Positions 35,053 to 42,552 are shown, counted from the stretch's first letter. The stretch: 64,000 nucleotides of DNA from Phyllobacterium myrsinacearum (GCF_014138285.1 NZ_JACGXN010000001.1:1725314-1789313), one strand, 5' to 3'. Notes: generated by a model not told the origin, from the letters alone. Made by a program: numbers and translations.

Positions 35053-35374
35053 GAAAATTCCTACCTTTGACTATGGCTGACCGTCTGTGCTGCAAGATTG
35101 CCGGCACGGCGTTTCTTGGTTTGGAATGGGGACTCCCTGACTGCAAGTCTTAGGACAGCAACACGCAGAATTCAAATCCTTATCTGCCCCGTTCTGATGC
35201 AATTCGATGACGTGTGACTGCACCAAAGCATGATAAAAAAGAGCGGAAAATTGCCATGATCGGGGAACTCCCTCTGACCTGTGCCGTTTTTCCACAATGA
35301 GAAAGGCGTAACCCAAGCCAAGTTTCACTCAAACAGCCCCTCATTTTGCCCTCAACAATTTTCAGGAGAAGAAG
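35053..35374. other. Divergent intergenic region between the MHS transporter and sod genes
   Basis: About 320 bases without a gene. It holds the perfect EcfG promoter for the superoxide dismutase at 35264-35288. I see no other terminator, repeat or RNA. The MHS carrier promoter must lie in the left part. Confidence 0.55.
35264..35288 (+). promoter_or_regulatory. EcfG-type promoter for the exported superoxide dismutase
   Basis: GGAAC (35264-35268), 16 bases, CGTT (35285-35288), exact consensus, 86 bases before the sod ATG. It lies 16 kb away from the stress island. Confidence 0.85.
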
Positions 35375-36055
35375 ATGGATCTCAACAGACGCGATATGCT
35401 GGTACTCTCGGGTGCCGTGGCAGCCACAACGCTCTTTGCCCCGACCATCCAGGCGCATGCGGCGGCTCCTTTCAAACAGCCGGAGCTGCCCTACGGTGAA
35501 GACGGTCTGGCGCCTGTTATCTCCGCACGTACCGTCGGCCTGCATTACGGCAAGCATCATGCCGGGTATTTCAAGAAGCTGAACACGCTGGTGGAAAAAA
35601 CACCCTATGCCGATCTTTCGCTTGAGGAAGTTGTGGTGCGGGCGAAAAAGGAAGGCAATGCGCCCATCTTCAACAATGCGGCACAGGCCTGGAATCACAA
35701 TTTCTACTGGCAGCAGTTCAAAGGCGGCTCAGCAGCAGCGAAGGGTGCTTTCGCAACCGCGGCGGAAAGTAGCTTCGGTGGGCTTGATGGCTTGAAGAAG
35801 AAGATTGTCGCTGAATCGGACAATGTTTTCGGGACAGGCTGGGTGTGGCTGGTCAAGGATGGCGGCAAGCTTGCCGTGGTCGGAATGCAGGATGCCGGCG
35901 ATCCGTTGGCCGAAGGCAAGAAGGCCGTGCTTGGCATCGACGTGTGGGAGCACGCCTATTATCTCGACTATGAAAACCGCAGGGGCGAGCACGTTGCTGC
36001 GGTTCTGGACAAGCTGGTTAACTGGCAGTTCGTTTCCGAACAGTTCGAAGCCTGA
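35375..36055 (+). CDS. Exported Fe/Mn superoxide dismutase
   Basis: A 226-residue SOD with a twin-arginine-like signal (NRRDMLVLSGAVAATTLFAP). All metal ligands are present in the four expected segments: GLHYGKHHAGY, NNAAQAWNHNFYW and DVWEHAYYLDY (Asp and His). It dismutates superoxide; the signal places it in the periplasm. Folded, metal-loaded export through Tat would fit. GGAGAAG precedes the ATG, and a perfect EcfG promoter lies upstream, so it should be stress induced. Metal choice (Fe or Mn) cannot be fixed. Confidence 0.92.
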   Translation: MDLNRRDMLVLSGAVAATTLFAPTIQAHAAAPFKQPELPYGEDGLAPVISARTVGLHYGKHHAGYFKKLNTLVEKTPYADLSLEEVVVRAKKEGNAPIFNNAAQAWNHNFYWQQFKGGSAAAKGAFATAAESSFGGLDGLKKKIVAESDNVFGTGWVWLVKDGGKLAVVGMQDAGDPLAEGKKAVLGIDVWEHAYYLDYENRRGEHVAAVLDKLVNWQFVSEQFEA

Positions 36056-36059
36056 TCCT

Positions 36060-36905
36060 CTATTCCTCCTGTTTGAGGAATTCGGTAAACGCGCTCTGGT
36101 AATCCGGATGCCAGCGCGACAACGGCGGGCGATTATGGACGATATCGCCCGCAGCCCACAGGATGCGCCGTTCGTCGGTACGGCGCACCACGTCATTGTC
36201 GGGGCACAGGATATAGAAATCGCCCGCGGTCACACGCTCGAGCAGGAAGTCGACTGTTTGTTCCGGCGTCCACGCGCCTGCCGGTTTTTCCGTTCTGCCG
36301 CCAGCCGTGAGCGCTGTGTAGACAAAACCCGGAATGAACAGATGGGCGGTGACCTGACAGTCTGTGGTGTTGCGCAATTCGTGCTGCAGGGCTTCGGTGA
36401 AGGTTTTCACGCCTGATTTCGAGACATTGTAGGCCGGGTCGCCCGGCGGTGTGGTGATGCCTTGTTTCGATCCGGTATTGATGATGAGGCCGGGTTTTTG
36501 ACGGACTACCATCTTGGGGCCGAATACCTGTGTCCCCCGCACGATGCCGAAGAGATTGACCTCGATGATCCTGTCCCATCCGCCGGGGCCGAAAACACTG
36601 CTGCCGGGCTGGATACCGGCGTTGTTCATGAGAAGGCTGACCGGTCCAAGCTCCGTCTCAACTCTCTGTTGAAGCCTTTGCAACTCTTCAACATTGGCCA
36701 CATCGGTGCCGACGGCAATGCTATCTGCAGGGTTGCCGTGCTCGCGAACCTTGGCCAGGGCAGCATCGAGCCTTTCCCCCGGGAGGTCGGCGATGCAGAC
36801 CTTCAGACCCATTGCGGCAAAGCGGATCGCTGCAGCAAGGCCGATGCCCGATGCGCCTCCGGTAATCACGGCAACGTTGGATGGGGTAAGAACCGGATGT
36901 GTCAT
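36060..36905 (-). CDS. Short-chain dehydrogenase/reductase
   Basis: A 281-residue classical SDR. The cofactor motif is TGGASGIG (residues 16-23), then NNAG, the catalytic Ser in INTGSKQG, and YNVSK with catalytic Tyr and Lys. The ADLPG after beta-2 suggests NAD preference. Substrate unknown. It is convergent with sod, 4 bases apart, and lies alone on its strand. Confidence 0.9.
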   Translation of the reverse strand: MTHPVLTPSNVAVITGGASGIGLAAAIRFAAMGLKVCIADLPGERLDAALAKVREHGNPADSIAVGTDVANVEELQRLQQRVETELGPVSLLMNNAGIQPGSSVFGPGGWDRIIEVNLFGIVRGTQVFGPKMVVRQKPGLIINTGSKQGITTPPGDPAYNVSKSGVKTFTEALQHELRNTTDCQVTAHLFIPGFVYTALTAGGRTEKPAGAWTPEQTVDFLLERVTAGDFYILCPDNDVVRRTDERRILWAAGDIVHNRPPLSRWHPDYQSAFTEFLKQEE

Positions 36906-36953
36906 GGCTATTCTCCTGCTTGCGATCAGCGCAGCGTTGCTATGGAGCAGAGC

Positions 36954-37400
36954 TTAGCCGAAATTCGGTACACGGATATAATGTTCCAGCGGACTGATAC
37001 GCCCATGCGGTTCGACGTCCTGTTGATTATCCGGGGCATCTTCGGCAAGCGCCGCCTCTTTTTGCCTGCGCGCCTCGCTAATTTCCTTTTCCGAGCTTTC
37101 GCCCATGCACAGGGCACCGAGCAGGATCATGCGGGCCCTGTCAGCAAGTCCTGAATGATCTTCATTGAGGGCGATGTCGAGAATAACCCGGCTGAAATCC
37201 GTCTGCTCCAGCGGTAGTTCTGTACTGCGGCTGATCTTTTCCCGGCGCGTATTCTCCGTATTGACGAGGCTGTAGAGCTTTTCGCGCAGGTCCGCGCCGA
37301 CATTCTCATACTGGATTGCCACACTCGGGGCGACCTCGGCGAGCTTCTGCTTTTGCCGCTCGCGATGTCGTTTCTGTCTCTCTGCATTGGATAATGCCAT
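36954..37400 (-). CDS. Hypothetical protein with basic N-terminus
   Basis: A 148-residue protein beginning MALSNAERQKRHRERQKQKL, a strongly basic helix of a type seen in many uncharacterised Rhizobiales and phage-associated proteins. The rest is helical and charged (RARMILLGALCMGES; C-terminus ISPLEHYIRVPNFG). No known domain is recognised. ATG 37400 lacks a clear ribosome site; the frame extends to 37616 without better support. The region upstream holds a cluster of TAACG pentamers that could be operators. Confidence 0.6.
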   Translation of the reverse strand: MALSNAERQKRHRERQKQKLAEVAPSVAIQYENVGADLREKLYSLVNTENTRREKISRSTELPLEQTDFSRVILDIALNEDHSGLADRARMILLGALCMGESSEKEISEARRQKEAALAEDAPDNQQDVEPHGRISPLEHYIRVPNFG

Positions 37401-37732
37401 GGGTATGTCTGTGCCGTAACGAACGCGAATCACTTGCATTAACTTGATAAGGGTGCGTTCCCTAACGGGCAACAATATGGTCACGTAACACACAGACTGT
37501 TGATAACGGACGTTATGATTGCGTGAGTTACGTAACGTGGACTGGTATGGCATGGGGGCTCGCCGTAACGCCAGGCAGCCAATTACAAACGCTTGTGATG
37601 GTCTTTGCTGTGGCAACGAAGAGAGCCTTGTGCCGGAACCACAAGAACGTAGTGGCGTTCTGCAACGCGTGGGGTTAGGGATATTGCACGATATGGTTGC
37701 AAGCCTGTCGGTCCGGATGAATGGAATAGTGA
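37401..37732. promoter_or_regulatory. Gene-free region with a cluster of TAACG motifs
   Basis: Between the divergent hypothetical gene and mlaD, the pentamer TAACG or its complement occurs six times within about 156 bases (near 37417, 37463, 37504, 37511, 37533 and 37566), plus CGTAAC at 37484. One copy lies in the palindrome GTTACGTAAC (37527-37536). The density is far above chance for random sequence. A regulator binding site array is the simplest idea; no known family is assigned. No other feature was seen. Confidence 0.35.
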
Positions 37733-38719
37733 ATGGAAACCAAGGCCAATTATCTTGTGGTCAGTATTTTCACCGTGCTGGTGAGCTTGCTGGCTTTTGG
37801 TTTTGTCTACTGGATCGAGCGTTTGGGCGATGTTCGTCCAACGTCCATGCTGGAAATCCGCATTCCTGGTTCGGTAACGGGTCTTGCGGTGAAAAGCCAG
37901 GTTCTGTTCAATGGCCTGAAGGTTGGCGACGTGACGCGCCTTTTTATCGATGCCAGCAACCCCGATGTGGTTATCGCCCAGACGCAGATTGATTCAACCA
38001 CGCCCATCACGCGGTCGACCCAGGCGGCACTGGCTTTCGTTCTGTTGACCGGTCAGGCTTATATCGAGCTGAAGGGGGGCAAGAGCTATGAGCCCAAGCT
38101 GCTTGAAGAAGCGGAAAAAGAAGATACGGTGGCACGTATCGATATCGACCCTTCATCGCTGAAAACCCTCGTACAAACGGTTCAGGACGTTCTCCAGCGG
38201 GTGGACCGTGCAATGGATGCCACCGAAAGCTATCTGAACGAAATGAAGGGACCGGCACTCGACAAGGCGCATGAAGCCAAGGATTTCACCCAGCAACTTG
38301 CCGACAGTACCGATATGATCAACCGTTACGGGCAGCGGGCGCAGGATGTACAGGCTGTTATCAAAGATGCGCGTGAAACCATGTCGAAAATCAACGAAGC
38401 TTCAGTGAAAGTTGATGATGCATTGACGAAGCTGGACAAGGTCCTCTCCGAGGACAAGGGCAGTGCGGTTGCCAATATCCGTGAACAGCTGCAATCCTAT
38501 CGCGATACGGCCGATAGTCTGCAGGCGCGGCTCGCTCCGATCCTGAAAACACTGGGGACCTATACCGGTGAAAAATTGCGCAATGCGCAGAAGTTTATTT
38601 CCGATAGCCGCCGGTCAGTCGAAAATATCGAACGTGCCATCTCGAATTTCGACAGCAACCCGCAGGAGTTGCTGTTTGGCGGCGACAACAAGGTGCCGGA
38701 ATATAACGGGCGGCGTTGA
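37733..38719 (+). CDS. MlaD family (MCE domain) protein
   Basis: A 328-residue protein with one N-terminal membrane anchor (about 7-28), an MCE domain (about 40-120, RIPGSVTGLAVKSQVLFNG; LTGQAYIELKGG) and a long helical C-terminal part (about 140-310). MlaD-type proteins form periplasmic hexamers that bind phospholipids and work with the MlaE permease and MlaF ATPase to maintain outer-membrane lipid asymmetry. Those partners, normally just upstream in Rhizobiales, are absent; upstream lies an unrelated minus-strand gene. It may serve an ABC system encoded elsewhere. A short lipoprotein follows. Confidence 0.88.
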   Translation: METKANYLVVSIFTVLVSLLAFGFVYWIERLGDVRPTSMLEIRIPGSVTGLAVKSQVLFNGLKVGDVTRLFIDASNPDVVIAQTQIDSTTPITRSTQAALAFVLLTGQAYIELKGGKSYEPKLLEEAEKEDTVARIDIDPSSLKTLVQTVQDVLQRVDRAMDATESYLNEMKGPALDKAHEAKDFTQQLADSTDMINRYGQRAQDVQAVIKDARETMSKINEASVKVDDALTKLDKVLSEDKGSAVANIREQLQSYRDTADSLQARLAPILKTLGTYTGEKLRNAQKFISDSRRSVENIERAISNFDSNPQELLFGGDNKVPEYNGRR

Positions 38720-38813
38720 TCCGGAACCCCCACTTGCCGTTTGGCAAGCCGCGATAACTGCTCGACACATCTTCGCTCCACGGGTAGCGTTGACGTCCAC
38801 CATGGGGGATGCA

Positions 38814-39185
38814 ATGCGGTTTTCGGCGATCGGTACGGGACTTGGGATTGTGCTTCTGGCGGGTTGCACGACGACCTCCGGCAGCAAGGGCAATGACGCG
38901 AGCCTGGTGGCCGATGTCAAGCAACTGGTAACCACTTCCTATCAATGCCAGACCGCGCTTGGCCGCGAACCGCATTACTCGGCCATCGAAAGCAGCGAGA
39001 CCATCCTCAAGGCACTGGGTCATTCACCTGAGGACGCTGACAGGACTGTGCGGGGTTGGCTGAAGGGTTTGATTGCCTCGTCAAAACAGCCGACGGATCT
39101 GGATCGCAAGGCCTGCAAGGACACGCTGCTGAAGCAGGCGGAAAAAGTGCGGATCGAATTCGAGGCGCGAAAAGCCGGGAAGTAA
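38814..39185 (+). CDS. Small lipoprotein, unknown function
   Basis: A 123-residue protein with signal and lipobox GIVLLAGC (Cys at 18), followed by a helical, Cys-containing domain (C45, C101). The two remaining Cys may form a disulfide. GGGGGA lies just before the ATG. It is 94 bases after mlaD on the same strand and could be an auxiliary component of that system, but it does not resemble the PqiC/MlaC types by eye. Confidence 0.7.
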   Translation: MRFSAIGTGLGIVLLAGCTTTSGSKGNDASLVADVKQLVTTSYQCQTALGREPHYSAIESSETILKALGHSPEDADRTVRGWLKGLIASSKQPTDLDRKACKDTLLKQAEKVRIEFEARKAGK

Positions 39186-39188
39186 TCC

Positions 39189-39347
39189 ATGGATGAGCCG
39201 CAGCCGCCCCGTTCCACAGCCCTGTCGCCGGTGCAATTCGTCCTTGTGCTTGTGTTCGCAGCAGGAGTAAGCTCGATCCTGTTCTATCCGGCCATGTTCC
39301 TGCTCGCCCGGATCATAGAACTGTTCCGGGCTAAGCAAGGACTCTGA
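39189..39347 (+). CDS. Small membrane protein, 52 residues
   Basis: The frame MDEPQPPRSTALSPVQFVLV continues through one hydrophobic helix and ends FRAKQGL. It begins 3 bases after the lipoprotein stop, so translational coupling is likely; no separate ribosome site is evident. No family is recognised. It is the last chromosomal-type gene before the AT-rich retron. Confidence 0.55.
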   Translation: MDEPQPPRSTALSPVQFVLVLVFAAGVSSILFYPAMFLLARIIELFRAKQGL

Positions 39348-39382
39348 ATTTTGGTTTTTGGCTTGGATCAATTAATCTGCCA

Positions 39383-40339
39383 TCAATCATCAAAAAGATT
39401 TAGTGTACCTGAAGACCATTTCAAAATTTCAATAATTTTCTCTGGGGTATATTGATGTTTCAGCAACCCAAAATATTCAGGTTCAGCAGATTTTACAAAT
39501 GCAATCAACCCCGCTAGCCGTCCCACATCTTCTGCTACTAAGCGACCTTGTATATAAGCGTGAATAGTGGCTCTAATTAATCTCTTTCGTTCGCGCCCAA
39601 CAGTAACACGACCATCATTCGCCAGCGTTAGACCCGTCACAACTCTGTGATACTTGGTGGTTACATGAGTAGTTTTCTTGTGGTTTATCTCTAGTCGTGG
39701 AAACTGCAATTCATCCAATATCTTGGAGACATTTTTTTTAACGTCGAGAAGGTATCCAGTTCGTGGCGCTGAAAAAGTTAAATCGTCCGCATACCTTGTA
39801 TATATTACCTTATCTTGCGCAACGATCTCACTGACCCGCTGGTCAAATTCATACATCAAGATGTTTGATAATATTGGCGATGATGGCGCTCCTATAGCTA
39901 GACGGAGTCCTCTTGTTCCCCGGGCGCGGTGAAACAATAATAACGATGACAAATCTATATCTTCAGCTTCGATGAGAAATCCAGTTGCGGCACAATAAGA
40001 ACGCCAGTCCTCCACGCGAATGGATGGAAAAAATCCTTTGAAATCAATTTTTAAAATCTGTCCAAAACCGGCATGCCGTTGCGCATTGTCGCGGATGCCT
40101 TGCTTATGCCGGTAGGCCATAGCAGTGTGATGTATGGGGAGTTTCATCAAGAAATTGTTAGCGAATCCGCGTTGCAGTATCTTGAGCTCTTTTGCGGGTT
40201 GCGCAATGTCCCTATAACCGCCGGATTTCTTAGGTATGCGATACTCTTTGTACCGTTCGGGGGCCGTCGCAAGAATCTTTCGGATTGAATATTCCGACAT
40301 TCCACTCTCTTGGACCAAAAAGCTTATGATTTGGCCCAT
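39383..40339 (-). CDS. Retron reverse transcriptase
   Basis: A 318-residue reverse transcriptase. Visible are the retron-specific NAxxH (N85-H89, DNAQRHAG), motif A Asp at 99 (ILKIDFKGFFPSI), the GAPSSPILSN segment, catalytic YADD at 183-186 (YTRYADDLTFSA), and the retron VTG at 235-237. It synthesises msDNA from the msr-msd RNA encoded at 41292-41450. Its ATG overlaps the effector stop by one base (TAATG). It is AT-rich with codon use unlike the flanking genes, indicating transfer. The order RNA-effector-RT matches retron Eco1 (Ec86). Confidence 0.95.
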   Translation of the reverse strand: MGQIISFLVQESGMSEYSIRKILATAPERYKEYRIPKKSGGYRDIAQPAKELKILQRGFANNFLMKLPIHHTAMAYRHKQGIRDNAQRHAGFGQILKIDFKGFFPSIRVEDWRSYCAATGFLIEAEDIDLSSLLLFHRARGTRGLRLAIGAPSSPILSNILMYEFDQRVSEIVAQDKVIYTRYADDLTFSAPRTGYLLDVKKNVSKILDELQFPRLEINHKKTTHVTTKYHRVVTGLTLANDGRVTVGRERKRLIRATIHAYIQGRLVAEDVGRLAGLIAFVKSAEPEYFGLLKHQYTPEKIIEILKWSSGTLNLFDD

Positions 40340-41295
40340 TATCGCGCCTCTTTCTGCACTTCAGCAATGAAATTAAATCGCCTAACATCCTTCTCACGCC
40401 AAACTGCGCGAGCTTCCGTTTGCCATCGTAGGGCGTCAATTTTAGTAGTTCCTGGTCTCGGATAGAACCGTACCGCCATAATTTCAGCGGCCGCAGCATG
40501 AAAAGTTCTGACTCCTCGCTTTTCGCTTTTTATCCATCCAGCAAAATTCGCGCATTTCAGGTAATTTTCGATGTCATCTTCAGTGCAAGTGACGCCTATA
40601 CAATATAGAGCAACTTCTATCTCTTCGAGTGTAAGTGCACCGAACCATTGAATAAGTCCCACTATCAGCTTAATTTTATGCCCACTCAGGTATTTATCAA
40701 ACCTAGAGTGTTTTTCGACTAATTTTGCTTTTGTTTGTACTAGTTCAAAAAGAATGTCGCTGAGATCATTCATGTTTATATTATTGAGGTTCTTAAGGTT
40801 TTCCACTCCTATGTCTTTGGGCTTAATTACGCATATCGAGTTTGCCCCGTATGACTTTTCTAGGGATCTTATGGGGCCGTATTTTATGAAGGATTTTTGA
40901 TTATACTCGTGATCACCAATCACCACCAATGTACGCTTAGCGATTTCTTTTGAGGTGGCAAATGCACCAAGTTCTGCGGCACTTCCGAAACTTTCTGAAA
41001 AGACTATTATCAAGCTGCATATTTGAGCTATATCCGTTTCCAGCGTAAGAAAATCGCTGTAACCTCCATCGTCGAACAAGTTGATCACTTCTTCCGCAAT
41101 TAATGGCCTGTACTTGCCTTTAAATGGCCCTTCATAAATAAGTCTCAGAAATGCTTCGCGCAGCGAAGGAGGTGGTGTTGCCCCCGAATTCATTGCTCCT
41201 CCGCAAACAAGTACAAGCGAGGTCGGCTGGTAGACCCGAATATTATCCGGGTCTACCATATTAAGAAAATTCTCTTTTAAGAGATCGTCTATCAC
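40339..41295 (-). CDS. Retron effector, nucleoside deoxyribosyltransferase-like (Eco1/type II-A-like)
   Basis: A 318-residue protein. An NDT-like domain (about 20-160, LVLVCGGAMNSG; FSESFGSAAELGAF with E101 and E108) is followed by KSFIKYGPIRSLEK (134-147) and a C-terminal helical, winged-helix-like domain (about 205-300). These segments parallel the Ec86 effector (its ESPGSFTELGAF and SFINYGPVRLLRK, recalled from memory). In Eco1 the msDNA-RT complex holds the effector inactive, and phage triggers toxicity. The GTG start at 41295 gives a homologue-like N-terminus but lies within a2; ATG 41259, with AAGAG upstream, is the alternative. Confidence 0.88.
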   Translation of the reverse strand: MIDDLLKENFLNMVDPDNIRVYQPTSLVLVCGGAMNSGATPPPSLREAFLRLIYEGPFKGKYRPLIAEEVINLFDDGGYSDFLTLETDIAQICSLIIVFSESFGSAAELGAFATSKEIAKRTLVVIGDHEYNQKSFIKYGPIRSLEKSYGANSICVIKPKDIGVENLKNLNNINMNDLSDILFELVQTKAKLVEKHSRFDKYLSGHKIKLIVGLIQWFGALTLEEIEVALYCIGVTCTEDDIENYLKCANFAGWIKSEKRGVRTFHAAAAEIMAVRFYPRPGTTKIDALRWQTEARAVWREKDVRRFNFIAEVQKEAR

Positions 41296-41450
41296 TTACC
41301 AAAGGCTCAGAAGGGTGTGAAGCCTTGTAGAGCGGAGCGACCGAAGAAGGCGAAAAGGATTCACACCCTTCTGAGCCGAATAATCCCGGTCAATCAAATG
41401 AGGTCTAGCGAAGCGCCCGACCAAGCAATTCATGCCATTCGCGTAAGTGA
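41292..41450 (-). ncRNA. Retron msr-msd RNA
   Basis: On the minus strand, a1 TCACTTAC (41450-41443) pairs exactly with a2 GTAAGTGA (41299-41292). Right after a1, CGCGAA offers the branching G in a context like that of Ec86. An msr hairpin follows (GGTC..GCG-CTT-CGC..GACC, 41422-41402). The msd is a perfect 18-bp stem (41377-41360 with 41321-41304; GGCTCAGAAGGGTGTGAA arm) around a roughly 38-base loop. The order a1-msr-msd-a2-effector-RT is that of retrons. The exact branching G and msDNA ends are inferred. Confidence 0.88.
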
Positions 41451-41455
41451 GATTC

Positions 41456-41483
41456 ATAATATGGCGGACCCAGATTAAGTCAA
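41456..41483 (-). promoter_or_regulatory. Promoter of the retron
   Basis: The minus strand reads TTGACT (41483-41478), 16 bases, TATTAT (41461-41456), close to the sigma-70-type consensus. Transcription would start near 41449, at the first bases of a1, exactly where the ncRNA should begin. Confidence 0.75.
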
Positions 41484-41507
41484 TGAATTATCGAAAAATT
41501 CATTGAC
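41479..41507. promoter_or_regulatory. Palindrome overlapping the retron -35
   Basis: A perfect 11-bp inverted repeat, GTCAATGAATT, 7 bases, AATTCATTGAC. Its left arm covers five of the six -35 bases. It is well placed as an operator for a repressor, possibly the effector's winged helix. No T run follows, so it is not a terminator. Confidence 0.5.
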
Positions 41508-41630
41508 TAATGTAGTCTGCGCCAATGCAGCTAAACAAGTAGCTTCATAACAAAATTTGCCCGCACTCCCAAGCCAATTCTTGGGTTAAGTCCTAGCTTG
41601 TAAGTAAAGAAAACATAGATACAGAAATAA

Positions 41631-41720
41631 TGGCGGAGAGGGAGGGATTTGAACCCCCGATGGAGTTGCCCCCATGCCGCATTTCGAGTGCGGTGCTTTC
41701 AACCACTCAGCCACCTCTCC
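41631..41720 (-). tRNA. tRNA-Ser(CGA)
   Basis: A 90-base class II tRNA. The acceptor stem is GGAGAGG with CCTCTCC, the D arm GGCTGAGTGG, the anticodon loop ACTCGAAAT (anticodon CGA), then a long variable arm, T arm GGTTCAAATC, discriminator G and encoded CCA (the TGG at 41631-41633 on the plus strand). It reads UCG codons. The retron lies just beyond its 3' end, a typical site for mobile DNA. Confidence 0.97.
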
Positions 41721-41873
41721 GCGTGTAAGAGCCTGTCATGGACAGACCCTCGATGTGGCCGGGATGCTCTCCCTGCCGGTGCCGCGATATCCCGAAGGAC
41801 TTGGCTTGAGCGTGCGACGGGCTAGATAGCGGGCAAAGCGCAAGGATACAAGAGCAATTTTGCGTTAAATTTC

Positions 41874-41902
41874 TTGACTCTCGCATAATCCTCACCTTAT
41901 AA
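41874..41902 (+). promoter_or_regulatory. Promoter of rplU-rpmA
   Basis: TTGACT (41874-41879), 17 bases, TTATAA (41897-41902), a strong vegetative promoter pattern. It leaves a leader of about 165 bases before rplU. Confidence 0.7.
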
Positions 41903-42024
41903 GCGCCCGACGACTGGCGTGGGGGATTCTCCGCGCCGTTTGTTTTTGAGTCCGGATGCCCAGATCTGCAAGGGTTGAAAGCATCTTTCGATTAATATGT
42001 CACGACTGACAAAAAGACGGTTAT

Positions 42025-42068
42025 TGCCCTTCAAACGGCAAAAAACCGAACCGAACGCCGAAAGGGCA
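42025..42068 (+). promoter_or_regulatory. Leader hairpin covering the rplU ribosome site
   Basis: TGCCCTT (42025-42031) pairs with AAGGGCA (42062-42068), and CGGC (42036-42039) with GCCG (42057-42060). The right arm contains AAAGGG, the only Shine-Dalgarno-like sequence before the ATG at 42073. The fold could allow autogenous control of L21 synthesis. This is inference from structure only. Confidence 0.45.
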
Positions 42069-42072
42069 TAAA

Positions 42073-42552
42073 ATGTTCGCAGTCATCAAGACCGGTGGTA
42101 AGCAGTATCGCGTTGCCGCCAATGACCTTCTGAAGGTCGAGAAAGTTGCCGGCAATGCCGGTGATATCGTTCAATTTGCCGAAGTTCTGATGGTTGGCGT
42201 CGGTGCAGACGCTACGATCGGTGCTCCGACCGTTGGCGGCGCGCTGGTAACAGCCGAAGTCGTCGAGCAGGGCCGGGCACGCAAGGTCATCGCTTTCAAG
42301 AAGCGTCGCCGCCAGAACTCCAAGCGTACACGCGGTCATCGTCAGGAACTGACGACGATCCGGATCGCCGAGATCCTGACGGGTGGTGCCAAGCCTTCGA
42401 AGACTGCTGCTGAAAAGCCGGTCAACAAGAAGCCTGCTCCGAAGGCGGAAGCTGCCGCTGTGGAAGCAACCGAGACTAAAGCCGCCCCGAAAGCCAAAGC
42501 TGCGCCGAAGAAGGCTGCTGCCAAGGCTGAGAAGCCCGCTTCGGGCGAGTAA
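42073..42552 (+). CDS. rplU: 50S ribosomal protein L21
   Basis: A 159-residue L21. The universal core is at residues 1-102 ([37 protein letters not shown]), followed by a long alanine/lysine/proline-rich tail (about 103-159), as is common in Rhizobiales. It binds 23S rRNA in the large subunit. It is cotranscribed with rpmA 24 bases downstream. The tail lacks the helix-hairpin-helix that ends L21 in some relatives; a similar domain is instead fused to LivG in this window. Confidence 0.97.
   Translation: MFAVIKTGGKQYRVAANDLLKVEKVAGNAGDIVQFAEVLMVGVGADATIGAPTVGGALVTAEVVEQGRARKVIAFKKRRRQNSKRTRGHRQELTTIRIAEILTGGAKPSKTAAEKPVNKKPAPKAEAAAVEATETKAAPKAKAAPKKAAAKAEKPASGE

Noticed and set aside
37519..37992. 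Frame overlapping the start of mlaD
   Set aside because: Out of frame with mlaD, low conservation pattern, spans the control region.
41292..41507. CRISPR-like or transposon-like repeats near the retron
   Set aside because: The repeats are explained as a1/a2, msd stem and a promoter palindrome; there are no regular spacers and no transposase.
41568..41585. CCCAAG/CTTGGG hairpin as tRNA-Ser terminator
   Set aside because: Short stem and not followed by T on the minus strand.
39348..41720. Attachment-site duplication of the tRNA-Ser 3' end at the far edge of the retron
   Set aside because: No convincing copy of the tRNA end is visible near 39350; no integrase is present.
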